From positions 310,001 to 374,000 of the forward strand of contig NC_011679.1 of NCBI RefSeq assembly GCF_000150955.2: 64,000 nt of DNA, read 5' to 3'. Source of the DNA: Phaeodactylum tricornutum CCAP 1055/1 (Eukaryota; Bacillariophyta; Bacillariophyceae; Surirellales; Neidiaceae). Below are positions 52,412 through 63,800 of this stretch, piece after piece (positions within the stretch are counted from its first letter, which is position 1; each line of letters begins with the position of its first letter). The translations under genes and the position numbers were made by a program. The notes under the pieces were generated by a model. It was given only the letters and a program-made list of their open reading frames with translations, ran no database searches and had not been told where the DNA came from.

Positions 52412-52550
52412 AAGGAGAACATATGGTCCTATTCTTCACAAATCTCATTAAGTTCTTACGTCAGTGCTCGAAATTGCATTCGCAAATGTTGGCATTAAAA
52501 GTTGTTGTTCTGTTCACAATATAAGTTCCTTTGCATTTGTTCCTTTCAAT

Positions 52551-55500
52551 TCAAGCAATCCCGTACCCTCGGAATGAACGTGGTGGCTTGCGAAGGGCAC
52601 TTTTCTCTGCGTCCCAAACTTGATTGTAAAAATAGCGTGAGGGACCGTCCTCAAAATTGGACAAGATTGTCGAAAAGCACTGTGCTGCCGTTTCCCAGTC
52701 TCGAAGATAGAAGGCTTGCAATCCCGAATTGAATGTTTGAAAAAAAATTCCATCATAGAACTTCACCCGTATCTGTTTCATCTGCTTGCTCACCCACACA
52801 TTTGCATTGTACAAAGCTGGGCCAACTGGCAAAATCAACTCTGGGGGACCGCCATCGGCTTCATTTTCTCGTTTGTCTTGATTGCCATTTACTGCGCTTC
52901 CAAGAGATCCCAGATTACTGTCGTTCAATTCGTCGCTAGCCCCATCCCAAAATCCGTTAAGAATGTTTCGCCGGCGGTTTCCTTTCTGCAGAACAGGGCG
53001 TCTTGAAGAGGAGTTCTTTGATGAAAAATCCCGCTTTGACCCATGGCTTTTCCCCCTGTCAGCTGCTGATTCAGAATCAGAATCCGACACATCAGCTATG
53101 GTAGGCTTAGGTTGGTTACGCCACACGGCGGCAATGTCCATGTCAAAGGTAAACAATTCCAACACGGCTAAAAAAGAAAAGAAATCTCGGATTAGGAAAT
53201 CGAATCACAATCAAATAATACGCCAACTTTGCTCACCATCGTAGTCTGCCTCCTCGTTTTCATCCTCTCGGCCAACCAGTACCTGATCAATCTTTCGACA
53301 TCGACCACGCGTTTTCGGCTGGAGTAGTCTGTGGAAGCTATCCGATAGCAACATCTGAACTCCATATTTTTTCGTCGATGATTCCAAGAACTCCGCGCGT
53401 TCGACTGCTTCCGACACATAGGTCGCATCAATTTTTCGCTGCGATCCTATCGCTCCCTGTACGGCCTTGCCAGCATGAAGCCCGAAGCCCATCTGTACAA
53501 CAGGCCCATTGCGTTTCGATAGCTTAGCTATGAGGGATCGACGGGCGTGGTCGCTCATGTTCTTAATATAATATTCGTCGTAGTGGAGAGCAACACAGAT
53601 TTTGACAACCGAAAGTAAGGCTTTGTCCGCCTGGTTCTTGTCCGCCACAAAATTATCATTTCCGCTTCTTGCATGGCCACGCGTGCGCTCGGAGACCATC
53701 GTTCCCGAGTCGCCCGATTCATCCAGTATCCAACTCAACAGAAAGGCGTCTCCGATATTTTTGTTTGCCGATCCGCCATACGAATGACATATGGAGTGAA
53801 CGACCCCTGCTATACGGTTCGTAAAAACGAAAACTTCTTCTTGAAGGCATTCTGTTGCATCAGTGAATTGTCGAATGTCACAGAACAGGAATATGCACGA
53901 AACCGTTGAACCTTGGGAGTTCAAATCAAGCATATTTTTGGTTTGACCTCTCTCAAGATTTCTGCGAATGATTTCCACGCCAGCACTGCCAAACCCAACT
54001 TTCATCAACGAGCCTATTCGTAGGATAGTAGACATCAAGAACGACGTTTCCATCCCTTTCAATACATCCTTTGTCCATCGTGTGTTTCTCGTTATATTGT
54101 TTTCTTCGGCAACGAATTTCTTGTATCGAAGATTGCTCTGATAGCCAAGAGGATCGCGCATGAGCATCCCCAGAAGACGGACCATCCGTTCAATAGGAAT
54201 TACAACGAGTATCATTACAGGGCCTGCGAACGCAGTAACTCCAAAGAACCAAACCAGCAGAACAAAGATTGTTGATGATAGCGTGATGAGTGCGCTCTCT
54301 TGCAGCTCGTCCTTGAAAGAGAACAAGCCAACAGTAGAGTTTCCGCCATTTCGGGTGATCGTAATACGAATGCGTTCCCGACCACGTAGCCTATTAATGT
54401 CTTCTCCTTCCAGATCAAACGAACGATTGGTTCCATCCCCGAATTTGTAGTAAAACAGACTAGGCAGACATCGCGACCTTGTCGAGTCGAGTGCACGGTC
54501 TGCAAAAAGAGGGTCGGCAGTCTGATTGTGTAGGACAATCATAGCTGTGGGACGCGTGGCATCGCTTTCAGTATAAGTGAATAGAACTGTCACAAGCAGA
54601 GCCACCATTATACCCAATGCAACCCGCTGTCCAGTGAGTTCCCGCATCGTTGCTCCAACTTTGATCTTACTTCGCGAAGGTCCCAATCTTGCCAACGAAG
54701 ATAGTGGACGATGCGGTATTTCCGCGCCATCGTCCGAAACGGATCGAGTACCCCAACGTTTACCATTGTTATTTTGCAACGCATACTGATTTAAAAAGGA
54801 TTTTTTCATCAAGGCCTTCTCTACCGGATTGCCAGCAATGACACGGCCTCTCCAAGCTACATCACTTTCATTCCTTTCGCTCTCTCCTTCTTCAGTGAGA
54901 TGACGATGAGAAAGGACTGCTCGCCAAGCTCGTTGGATCTTTGTAGCTGCAAGATGTCGTTTGAAGCGCTTAGTATCTCTCTGTACGATACCGAGCGCGT
55001 GTGGAAGTCGCTTCCACCAGTTATCGTGTTTTCTAGCTTCTTCGGCTTCTGCCTTGGCTCGAATGGCGGCAAGTACACCTAGTCCAACACCACCCCAGGA
55101 CGAACGTCGAAGCATGCCATCTTCTGGCCCGTTGGAATCACTTCGGAGAGAGCCACGACTACTAGCATCGAAAGTATCTGTTTCGATGGTTCGACTTAGC
55201 CTTCCAAATCCGCATAGACAGGAATTTATCCAGGCACGCGGACGAATCAAATTGTAAAGCCGGTACCAATTGATACGGGATGCTAGTGTTTCAGCTGCAG
55301 AGGATCGAAGAAAACGGGCAATGCGTGCAGCCTTGACGACTGCCAACAAAAGGTCCGTATCGGTTTCAATAGGAGCCGCTTGGTTGACATCGGCAAGACC
55401 CCTTTCCTAATTGAATGTAGTTGAAACGAAAGAATCTGCTGTCAGCCAAACGATGAATTCCAGCGCCAGCCGAAGTCTCTCTATTTAAGTGAATATAAAA

Positions 55501-56379
55501 TGAACTTACCGGAACACCAAATCGATTCAAAACAATGTGCAATGTCTGCTCAGAAAATTTTGCGGTGTTGACGTAAGATATTTCAGACAACAGTACCAAT
55601 GTCGACAAGAGCTCGCAATAAAAAATGAAGGATCCGAAATGGCAGCTATTGCTGCAGCTTCCATGGATCGATTTTTCTTCATGGGGCGCGGAATGACAGC
55701 AGTAAAGGTGAATGCTGAAATAATTCGGTTCGACATCTATGCGCATGCCAATATCCACCAAGAAAACCACCAGGACAACAGTGAAAATGCCATCCATATA
55801 GGGATCCGCTTCTTTCGGCAAGACCAGCGTCCGAAATTCTGCTCCAAAGAACAAAATTATAGTAAAAACAATCAGCAGTACGCGCCAGAAAGTCGAGGAA
55901 ACGACACGTACAAAAAACATTTTGCGTTGTTCAGCGCGGATTGTGCCACAACGAAATGAATGACTGAATGTATCGTCATCGGGTGCACCAAGAACGTCGG
56001 TGGAACGATTTACTGTAAAGAAAGTACGACCAGCAAAAGATATCCACGATGAGCCTCTACCATCGTTGGCACTCCCACTCAAAGCACCACCGGTGCCACT
56101 ACTTGATTTCGATCCGCGAGGTGCCGGGGTGGAAATTTCTTGGGGGCGTGCCGAGTCGGCACAATAATCATTCCTCCTACGCCCCATGACACGGTTGAAC
56201 ATACTAATGGTGCGCTTTTGGCTCGAGGTAGAGCTGCGTATGGAATGGGCCGTATCCAAAGAGTCTCGGTGGATATCTCTGTCATTTTGAGGATTCGTAA
56301 GACTGGGCGCGGATGATGCGGATACACTCGACTCGTTAGGCAGCGTCGTCAGCTGAGCAAAGCCTTCCGCAGCCAACAT
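52551..56379 (-). CDS. Voltage-sensor / IQ motif / class III nucleotidyl cyclase fusion
   Basis: Exons 56379-55510, 55406-53237 and 53167-52551, with introns of 103 and 69 nt (GTAAGT and GTGAGC donors, phases 0 and 1), give 1218 aa. After a ~160-aa disordered N-terminus come S1 (~164-182), S2 (~196-213), S3 (~248-266) and S4 with K315, R318, R321, R324 every third residue (AVVKAARIARFLR). An IQ motif is at ~444-456 (KIQRAWRAVLSHR). Two more helices (~552-568 and ~663-695) flank a ~95-aa loop. The cyclase domain (~790-1000) has metal Asp in FLFCDIRQFTD and NIGDAFLLSW. A tail with GLQAFYLRDWETAAQCF follows. Inferred: membrane voltage and calmodulin control cAMP or cGMP synthesis. Confidence 0.85.
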
Positions 56380-57310
56380 TATGGCCACACACGCGTTTTC
56401 AATAGAAAAGATCGGTACAGAAAATATTTGATGGATCTCACTCAGTAACTATCGAGTACTTTACTTTGACTGAACAGTAAGCTGTGTAATGTCCCGGCCT
56501 CCCAACTTCTTGGCGTCTATCGAAAAATTGTTTCCGCGAATTGTCAGCTGTGAACAAGTTGCCGGTACCAACATTTACAGGAAACGCGAACTGACTGGGA
56601 TACCGGCAGTTCTGAGAATAATCTTGACATCATCCTCGTGACCCATTCATTACTCGAGTCACCTAAACATTTTATTAGCGAATTTTCTCTTTACACTTAC
56701 AGTTAACAGTAAATTATGACCCAATCGATACGTTAGGTTACATTTGCTATTGACTATCGCTCGCGACTGATTTTCTTAATATGTTGATAAGGGTTACTTA
56801 TGGAAGAGCTCGAAACCAACCGAAAATATGATCAGCCTGTAACGGTTTGCATTAACAGTTAATCATCCACTTGTGGTTTGGTAGGTCACATTATTCTACA
56901 TTTCTCAAAAGTCGTCCTAGATAGTCAATAGATCCGGATTCTATCTGAAATTGCACATTACATCCGGCAAGGCCAACATTTGCATGTCATCCGGCAACAT
57001 GCGTGATCAGTTTGCAGAAGGCGGAAGGTCTCGCTAGGATTGCTGCAGAGATCACATTCCGCCCCATGCACCACCACGTCTGGAAGCGAATATGGATCTT
57101 GTCTACTAGCAACATACGCCAAGAAACAACCAAGGCACTTTTCGGATCTATTTTTTTGATCAATTAGGGGCGTCTCTTTTCTTGGTTTCTTTCATTCCAA
57201 CCAAGATCAGAGATTTGAGCAGGTAAATTTTTCTTAGGAGGGGCAGGACATCGATCCGCCGGGGGAGCTGCGGGTGCATCTTTTGCAAAAACGGTAACCA
57301 CCGTGTCGGT
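56380..57310. other. Intergenic region, 0.93 kb
   Basis: Between the cyclase start and the lipase stop, both on the minus strand. It holds the cyclase promoter. A/T-rich, with repeated TTAACAGTTAA-like bits near 56701-56861. No coding gene or RNA gene was recognised. Confidence 0.45.
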
Positions 57311-58528
57311 TTACGAAGGCACCAGTCGTCGTTTAAGTTTATCAACGTAGCTGGGAATTCGATGAGGCTTACCGTTGGCCGACAGAATTTCCCACATTCG
57401 AAAGTTAGTCCATACCGAGTCTGTCCACGCAAGTGACGACGATGCCGTCTGGGCCGGAACGAGCCGTGGAAGTTCGTCGTGCTGGAGAAACCACAATTTC
57501 TTTCCCACGTGTGCACCAAACGGCGGCAAAAAGGGGACAAAATCTTGATCGCTCTCTACCCGTAAGTTGTCGATTGGTAACCAAGGAAGGAGAACCTCAG
57601 CATCCTGCTCCGACGCACAAAATCGCGGTTCCCCAATTGTCGTCAAACGTGTAACGCGGTACCCCAGGCGTCCAAGTTTCACGGCGAGAATGGCCGCAAC
57701 GGCGCCACCTAATGAATGTCCGCAGACTTCCACGGTTGCGCGACGATCCGAGCGGGGTGCCAACAAGGGCAGTACGTCCCTCAAGATGCGATCGGCTTGA
57801 TTACGAAAGCCCCGGTGCACGCGACAGCCCAGGTCGTCATCGTAAACCATCCATGCCTGTAAGCAGGTCAAGACGTCATCCAAAAGGGTTGTTCCGCGAC
57901 AGTATATTTCCTGTTGAATGGCGCCGTTGCCCATAATTTCGTAATATAGATAATAACATTCCCGTCGATTCAACCGCGTGGGATCACGAATGATATCTTC
58001 CAACGTCCAGTCTTCTTCCTCACTCATTACATCATCCGTGAAGCCGAACACCGGCCTGGTCAAATCGCGCAGCACAAGTCCGCCGACGTAGCCATTTTGG
58101 TGATGCCAATCGCGTATACGATCCAGTTCCGCCTTGACGCTGTGCGTGGACCCCATCAGCCCACACCGGCGTGTGACTTGAACAACTTGGGTCGGCCGAC
58201 GGTGGGGAAAGTGTGCGTTCCATACATCTGGATCACTGGCATCTGGCAAATCGCGGATCCGTTCCTGACGCCAGATGCGTGTTTGGTAACTCACGGCCAC
58301 CGCGATTGTGCACGCCGTGAGTGTGAGGAGGACGCCTTTGGCCAATCGAGGTTGGTCCCAGGGTTCGCCTGGTCCGCTTTTGACAGTCGCGAAGGACGCG
58401 GACGGTGTAGTGACGGTTGTCTTGCGGTGCGTACAACAGAGCTGGTAGTGATTACCGATTCGTCGTCGTGGTAGATCCGTGTGCCAACGACGGAGGTTGG
58501 GCACAACGGTACGTTCCAGTCGGCCCAT
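57311..58528 (-). CDS. Class 3 (fungal-type) lipase, membrane-anchored
   Basis: One exon, 405 aa, ATG at 58528. The N-terminus is basic and ends in a hydrophobic segment (GVLLTLTACTIAVAVSY) that could be an anchor or import signal. The alpha/beta hydrolase core has the nucleophile in VEVCGHSLGGAVAAILAVKL, the Asp in VESDQDFVPFLPP, and the His in PHRIPSYVDKL, in the usual order. HVGKKLWFL fits the family too. It should hydrolyse acylglycerols or galactolipids; substrate is unknown. The gene is divergent from the DnaJ gene across 873 bp. Confidence 0.88.
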   Translation of the reverse strand: MGRLERTVVPNLRRWHTDLPRRRIGNHYQLCCTHRKTTVTTPSASFATVKSGPGEPWDQPRLAKGVLLTLTACTIAVAVSYQTRIWRQERIRDLPDASDPDVWNAHFPHRRPTQVVQVTRRCGLMGSTHSVKAELDRIRDWHHQNGYVGGLVLRDLTRPVFGFTDDVMSEEEDWTLEDIIRDPTRLNRRECYYLYYEIMGNGAIQQEIYCRGTTLLDDVLTCLQAWMVYDDDLGCRVHRGFRNQADRILRDVLPLLAPRSDRRATVEVCGHSLGGAVAAILAVKLGRLGYRVTRLTTIGEPRFCASEQDAEVLLPWLPIDNLRVESDQDFVPFLPPFGAHVGKKLWFLQHDELPRLVPAQTASSSLAWTDSVWTNFRMWEILSANGKPHRIPSYVDKLKRRLVPS

Positions 58529-59401
58529 CCTAGCTGAAGGAAGAACGCGGAGCGACTACGGTTTCAATTGTGGGGAGCCGAGCAGCAGCCTGTTGATAAC
58601 GCAGCGTAGCCCGGATGCTCCATCCCCACTCTACAGACACCCAGAATGTGTAGACGAGTGAGTGAGTGTGGACCTCTAGAATGAGCGGGATGATGGTTGG
58701 GAAGGTAGGTAGGTAGCTACATTAGCTAGCTAGTTATCTATCTACCCCTCTTACAGGTAGGTTACGATGTGTCCAAGAAGCTCGGTCGGTTGTCCGATCT
58801 GTTTGCGTCTCACGCTGTCAGGCATCGGAATTTTCCGGTAGTGCAATCACCAGATTGCGATAGTTTATTTAGGTTTGGAGATTGGATCTTCTGCCCCCAA
58901 TTTCTTGTATCATAGGTAGGCGATGGCACTGTTTAGGGAGGAATGCTGACGCACGAGCGCGAGCTTCCCTGAACGAACCACGTGGAAAGGCCGGCGAACG
59001 TCGCCAGGGTGGGAGATGCGCAGTCCACAGTCCGCAATCCAGCCTATCTCGTGAGTTCCACGCTCATGACCTCCGTCACGCCACCGTACGTCGTCAGCGC
59101 TGTCGTTCTCCAAAATGGACGCATTCCATTCGTCGATTTCGAAACCTCGTGGTTGGTAGGGCGCTCCACACCCCAAGCTACGACCATGATGGGCGAATTT
59201 CTACCCATTCACGCACATACACATACACACGTGCTCCACCAGTCTCGTTGTTCTGTGAAAAAATCCCGCGATCACACCGACGCAAAATCAAAGTAGCACC
59301 TTCATCGAGCACTGTCTTGTTGCTTGCAACCAACCTAACAAACGAGCAAGAAAGTTTTGTTCACTGAAACAACCCGCTCGAAGCACTCTGCAGTTTCCAA
59401 A
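58529..59401. promoter_or_regulatory. Divergent promoter gap of lipase and plastid DnaJ
   Basis: 873 bp between the two starts. It has a GGTA/GCTA/TCTA tetranucleotide cluster at ~58703-58746 and CACATA units near 59215-59232. No gene is supported inside. Confidence 0.45.
58703..58746. repeat. Tetranucleotide cluster, imperfectly palindromic
   Basis: GGTA units on one side and TCTA/TACC on the other flank AGCTAGCT, so the cluster reads similarly on both strands and could form a hairpin. Confidence 0.6.
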
Positions 59402-60745
59402 ATGACGCACTTTTCGAAAGTCGCTTTTTCCTTGTTCCTCTCTTGGAGCTTGACGGGGGAAGCATTCGTCCCATCTTCCTGGACACCCTCCCGCAATCCC
59501 GTTCAGAAGGATGCGGCGTCTCCTTTTGTCACTATGTCACGGAGTCGCGCAAGCCAAAGTCCCTTTCATCAGACTTCACGTTTGTTCATGTCTACCCGCA
59601 ACTCCACCGAACGCGACTTTTACGCCATTCTTGGCGTCGGAAGATTGGCTGACAAGGCCGCCATTAAAGCAGCCTACCGAAAACTGGCCAAGCAGTATCA
59701 TCCAGACGCTAATCCCGGAGTGGATACGACGGAAAAGTTTCAGGAACTCAACCGTGCCTACGAAGTGCTCACGGACCCGGTCTTGAAACAAAAGTACGAC
59801 CGTTTTGGAGAGCGAGGCCTGGGTACTTCAGCCGCTTCCGACGCGGAAGGATCGCCCTTTGGCGGCGCAGGAGGAAGGGGACAGGAAGTGGATCTGGGCG
59901 ATATTTTTGACAGTTTCTTCGGCGGTGGTAGTAGCGGTATGGGAGGTCGCAACGGACCCCGGAGATCCGGACCCATTGTCGGTGACGATTTGCGTTTTGA
60001 TCTACAAGTTGACTTTAAGACCGCGGTCTTTGGTGGCGAAGAAAAGGTTCGGATCCGGCATTTGGAAACCTGCGACACCTGCACCGGGAGCGGTGTCAAA
60101 CCCGGCAGCAAGGTATCAATGTGTACCCTTTGTAACGGCAGCGGAGTTACGGTCCAGGTCACGCGGACGCCCCTCGGGAATTTTCAAACGCAGCAAACCT
60201 GTGCGACGTGCCGTGGTACCGGAGAACGCGTCGACGAATACTGCGGTACCTGCGGAGGACAAGGTGTCAACCAAAAGACTAAGCAAATCAAGGTGACCGT
60301 GCCTGCCGGCGTCGAGGACGGCAACAAGCTCCGCGTGCGAGGGGAAGGAGACTCGGGTCCCAAAGGTGGTCCCGCGGGTGACTTGTACATTTTCCTCAAG
60401 GTCAAGGAAGACCCCACATTCCGTCGGGAAGGTTCCGAAATATATTCGGATACCACCGTTAGTTATTTGGACGCTATTCTGGGAGCATCCATCAAAACGC
60501 CCGTCGTCGATGGCGAAGTTACCATCAAGATCCCGGCTGGAACACAACCAGGTCAAGTCATGCGTCTGAAAGGCAACGGTGCGCCGCGATTGGGCAATGC
60601 CGATTCACGAGGAGATCACTATCTGACCATTAATATAGATATCCCGAAAGACCTATCCAAAGAAGAGGAGAACCTCTTCAAGCAACTCAAGGATTTGCGA
60701 GATCAGAAAGGAAAGAGAATGGGCAGTGGCATCTTTGGACGCTAG
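59402..60745 (+). CDS. dnaJ: Plastid-targeted type I DnaJ (Hsp40) co-chaperone
   Basis: One exon, 447 aa from ATG 59402. A signal peptide (KVAFSLFLSWSLTGEA) is followed by FVPSSW, an ASAFAP-like plastid motif. The J domain (~75-140) has YHPDANPG, with the HPD triplet. A Gly/Phe region follows, then four CxxCxGxG-type zinc motifs (CDTCTGSG, CTLCNGSG, CATCRGTG, CGTCGGQG) and the two C-terminal substrate-binding domains. All parts of a type I Hsp40 are present. It delivers substrates to plastid Hsp70 and stimulates its ATPase. The DEX1-like gene is convergent, 136 bp away. Confidence 0.95.
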   Translation: MTHFSKVAFSLFLSWSLTGEAFVPSSWTPSRNPVQKDAASPFVTMSRSRASQSPFHQTSRLFMSTRNSTERDFYAILGVGRLADKAAIKAAYRKLAKQYHPDANPGVDTTEKFQELNRAYEVLTDPVLKQKYDRFGERGLGTSAASDAEGSPFGGAGGRGQEVDLGDIFDSFFGGGSSGMGGRNGPRRSGPIVGDDLRFDLQVDFKTAVFGGEEKVRIRHLETCDTCTGSGVKPGSKVSMCTLCNGSGVTVQVTRTPLGNFQTQQTCATCRGTGERVDEYCGTCGGQGVNQKTKQIKVTVPAGVEDGNKLRVRGEGDSGPKGGPAGDLYIFLKVKEDPTFRREGSEIYSDTTVSYLDAILGASIKTPVVDGEVTIKIPAGTQPGQVMRLKGNGAPRLGNADSRGDHYLTINIDIPKDLSKEEENLFKQLKDLRDQKGKRMGSGIFGR

Positions 60746-60881
60746 TGAGTCAGACAGTGATGCGTTGACTATGAACACACCGTAGTATTGGGCAGTCATG
60801 CCAAAAAAGACAACAGTAGCAAGCAATGGAGCTGGAAAAACTTTTCTTTGATAAATCATATTAGAAATAATTTACCGCGAT

Positions 60882-63800
60882 CTAGCTGGGCAAACTGCGT
60901 CCCAATATTCCTTGGTTGTCTCCGTCTCGACCGCCATCGTAGTCGTCGTCATCCCAGTTCTGTTTCTTCGCGCCACACAATAGAATGGCCACCGATGCAA
61001 ATAACAAGGGCAACCAAAGCAACACGCCAAAGCCCTGCAAGAAGTGGACGTTGTAGCCTACTGAAAAAGAATCTTCGTAGACCATACCGTGCGATGTTCG
61101 CAACACTACCGACAAACTATAATAGCCAGGCCCGTATCGTACATACACACGCTCGGTATACACGCCCGGTGAAGTGTACTCTCCTCGCCAGAGAATTCGT
61201 TTCCATGATGTCCCGTCCCGAATATCGACAGCGTATTTACGCCTGTTGGGCTCGTTGGCGATGTTGCCGCGATTGTCAAAAATTTCGAACGTGACCGGGA
61301 CGTATACTCCAAATATATCAACATACTGCCGACTTTGTTCGTGAATAAAGATGCCCTGGGGTGCGCTGTAGCCGTGTGTATTGCCATTCATACGACCACG
61401 CAGATCCCCGTGGTTCCAAATATTCAACGGGTGATACGGTGCCGACGCTTCGAAGGTAACAACGTTTCCCGACTCGGTGGCGATCACCAGGTCCAACCGA
61501 TTGTTCCCGTGAACATCATCTACTTGTACCATGGTGGCAACTTCGTCACCAATCGAGACTTTGTGACTGCAGCCTGATGCGCCTTCAATAACGTATAGGT
61601 GCTGACCTAGAGGCTGTACAATGTGTAGACCTGGCGCTTCACCACCTACAGGCACAGATTTCGGCGCCGAAGCTGCTGGAGTCCATTTTGTACCGTTCCG
61701 CCGAAGGTATTCTTCAAGAAAGTGCTGATCGGCATGGAGATCAACCAACAACGGTTGTGGGAGCTGCTGATGGAGCTCGGAAGGAATGGAGGATTCCTTC
61801 AAACTTTCTGGATCCAGCATGATAGGGAACATAGGCAGATCCAGGCCTGTTGCAGCGTCCACGGCATAAATAACAGACTTATGATTGAAGTGAAGAACGA
61901 TCACTACATCCAACTTTCCGTCGCCGTTGACATCGCCGAGAGTCAGGGGACTAGAGCCAGTGATCAATCCTTCGTGCCCAAATGACAAAGGTAAATTGCG
62001 GTTCCAAAGTCTCTCGCCACCATGTGTAAAACATACAACGTTTCCTGCCGTGTCAGTCACGAGAATCTCAAGATTCGTATCGCCAACTACATCTTCGACC
62101 AAAATTCTTGACTCGATCGCGTGCGGAAGTTGGATAGGCCAATTGTCGCGTTTGAACATCTGACGAGCGTCGAAACAATATATTATGCCCATACTAGTAC
62201 CGATCAAAACTTCATAATTGCCGTCTCCGTCGAGATCAGCAACCGTTGGACTGGAGAGCGCGAATGCTCCCACGTGGTCTATGCTAGGGTCGACTGGCAA
62301 TGTCTCAAAGAACGTAACATTTTCTGGAGCGGACCAATCAGTACTCAGGTCTAAATGATTTTGACCACTCCAGCGGGCCGAGTCTCCCAAAATATAGGCC
62401 ATAATGGCGCTTCCTAAGAAAGTACCGCGTTGTACCTCCGTCTCATCCCCATGATCGCTTTCGTCAAAACGTTTGTAAGAGAAAAATCCATCGTATTCGT
62501 CCTCGTCAAAGTAATAGGATACGGCCACGAAAAGAATATCATCCATTTCGTTCGTGTTTCCGTAAAGTTTCGGGATCTCTGCGAGAACCGGTGTGGATAA
62601 AATGTGAGGGGGGATACGAATATAATTCTTTGTGTCGTAGTATTCTGAATGCTCCTCGTTGTATCCGCCGTACATATCGTCATAGTCATAGCCTCGGTAT
62701 CCGTCGTCCTGTGCCAAAGCAACCCAAACTGTGAGCAGGTAAGATCAAAAGTGGACCAGGAAACGAACTTAATGGATACATACTTGGATAGTCCCATAGT
62801 CAGGATCGTCCGTGTAATCAGCGGCTGTGTAGTCATCCATTATTGGTTTTGGAGGCTCTGGATCGTCCATGTATTGCATGGTATCGTCAACCATCTCTCC
62901 TCTTACAAAGTCATCCACCATATTCATCAAGTCCACGTCCACAGCAGGATCATGTGCTTCAGGGTCAAACTGCTCAGAAGAAAGTTTTGAGTCCCGCTCG
63001 CCTCCACCAGCTTCAAAAGGCTCGAGCTTCGGCTCGTCACCAATAGCCTGTCTACCAGTTTCTACCGTTTTGACGTTTACACGTTCATTTGTAAAATCTG
63101 GTCCATGCTCCGCTTGCGCATGTTCATCCTCGTTTACTTTGACCTTAGATTGATCTGCCATTCTTTCGGCCTCTCCCGATTCAGGACTTAACTGTTCATG
63201 GCGGACCTCAGGCATTTTACCGTCTTCTGTGTTGGATTCCATCCCCATATGCTCTCCGGCCTGATCAGATTGAACTCCCTGGCGTTTCTCCTCGTTCCAT
63301 CCAAGGCCTTGTTCTTCATGACCATCCTGGACTCGTGCATGTTCGCTGTCTTCTGTGTGGCCCACAACATGGTCTACACGATCTGCCTTATTCTCATGGA
63401 CGTCGTTTTCGTCAAACACATGCTGTTCTGTATTTTTTTCATGCTCTACAGCTACTTCTTGTAGGCGTCGATGAAAGGCTTCGTCATCCTTCAAGGCGTC
63501 TCCGCCCTCGCCGGGCCCTTCCGAACCATCGGCCGATGCACGCTCGGAACGATCGTGTTTGATGCGACGACTTCGTCGCTTTTTTAAAGCTTGGGCTTGA
63601 TCGTGATCTTGCCCGAAGACATTCGCCGTCACAGCTCGCAACACGTTGTCTCCCTGATTATCTGTGGAATAGTAATATTCAAAATAGGAGTGGTACGGAT
63701 CATGCGGTTTGTCTTTATCCGCCTCCTCGTCGGCATGCGGTTTGCCGATAAGATCATTGATACGACTTTGTACCCAATCCCGGCGGACAAACAAACGAGG

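Noticed and set aside
57160-57540. 126-codon minus-strand frame overlapping the lipase end
   Set aside because: It is an alternative frame of the lipase region; the lipase catalytic residues support the other frame.
59758-60556. Minus-strand frames opposite DnaJ
   Set aside because: Composition is forced by the Gly-rich DnaJ coding strand; no domain.
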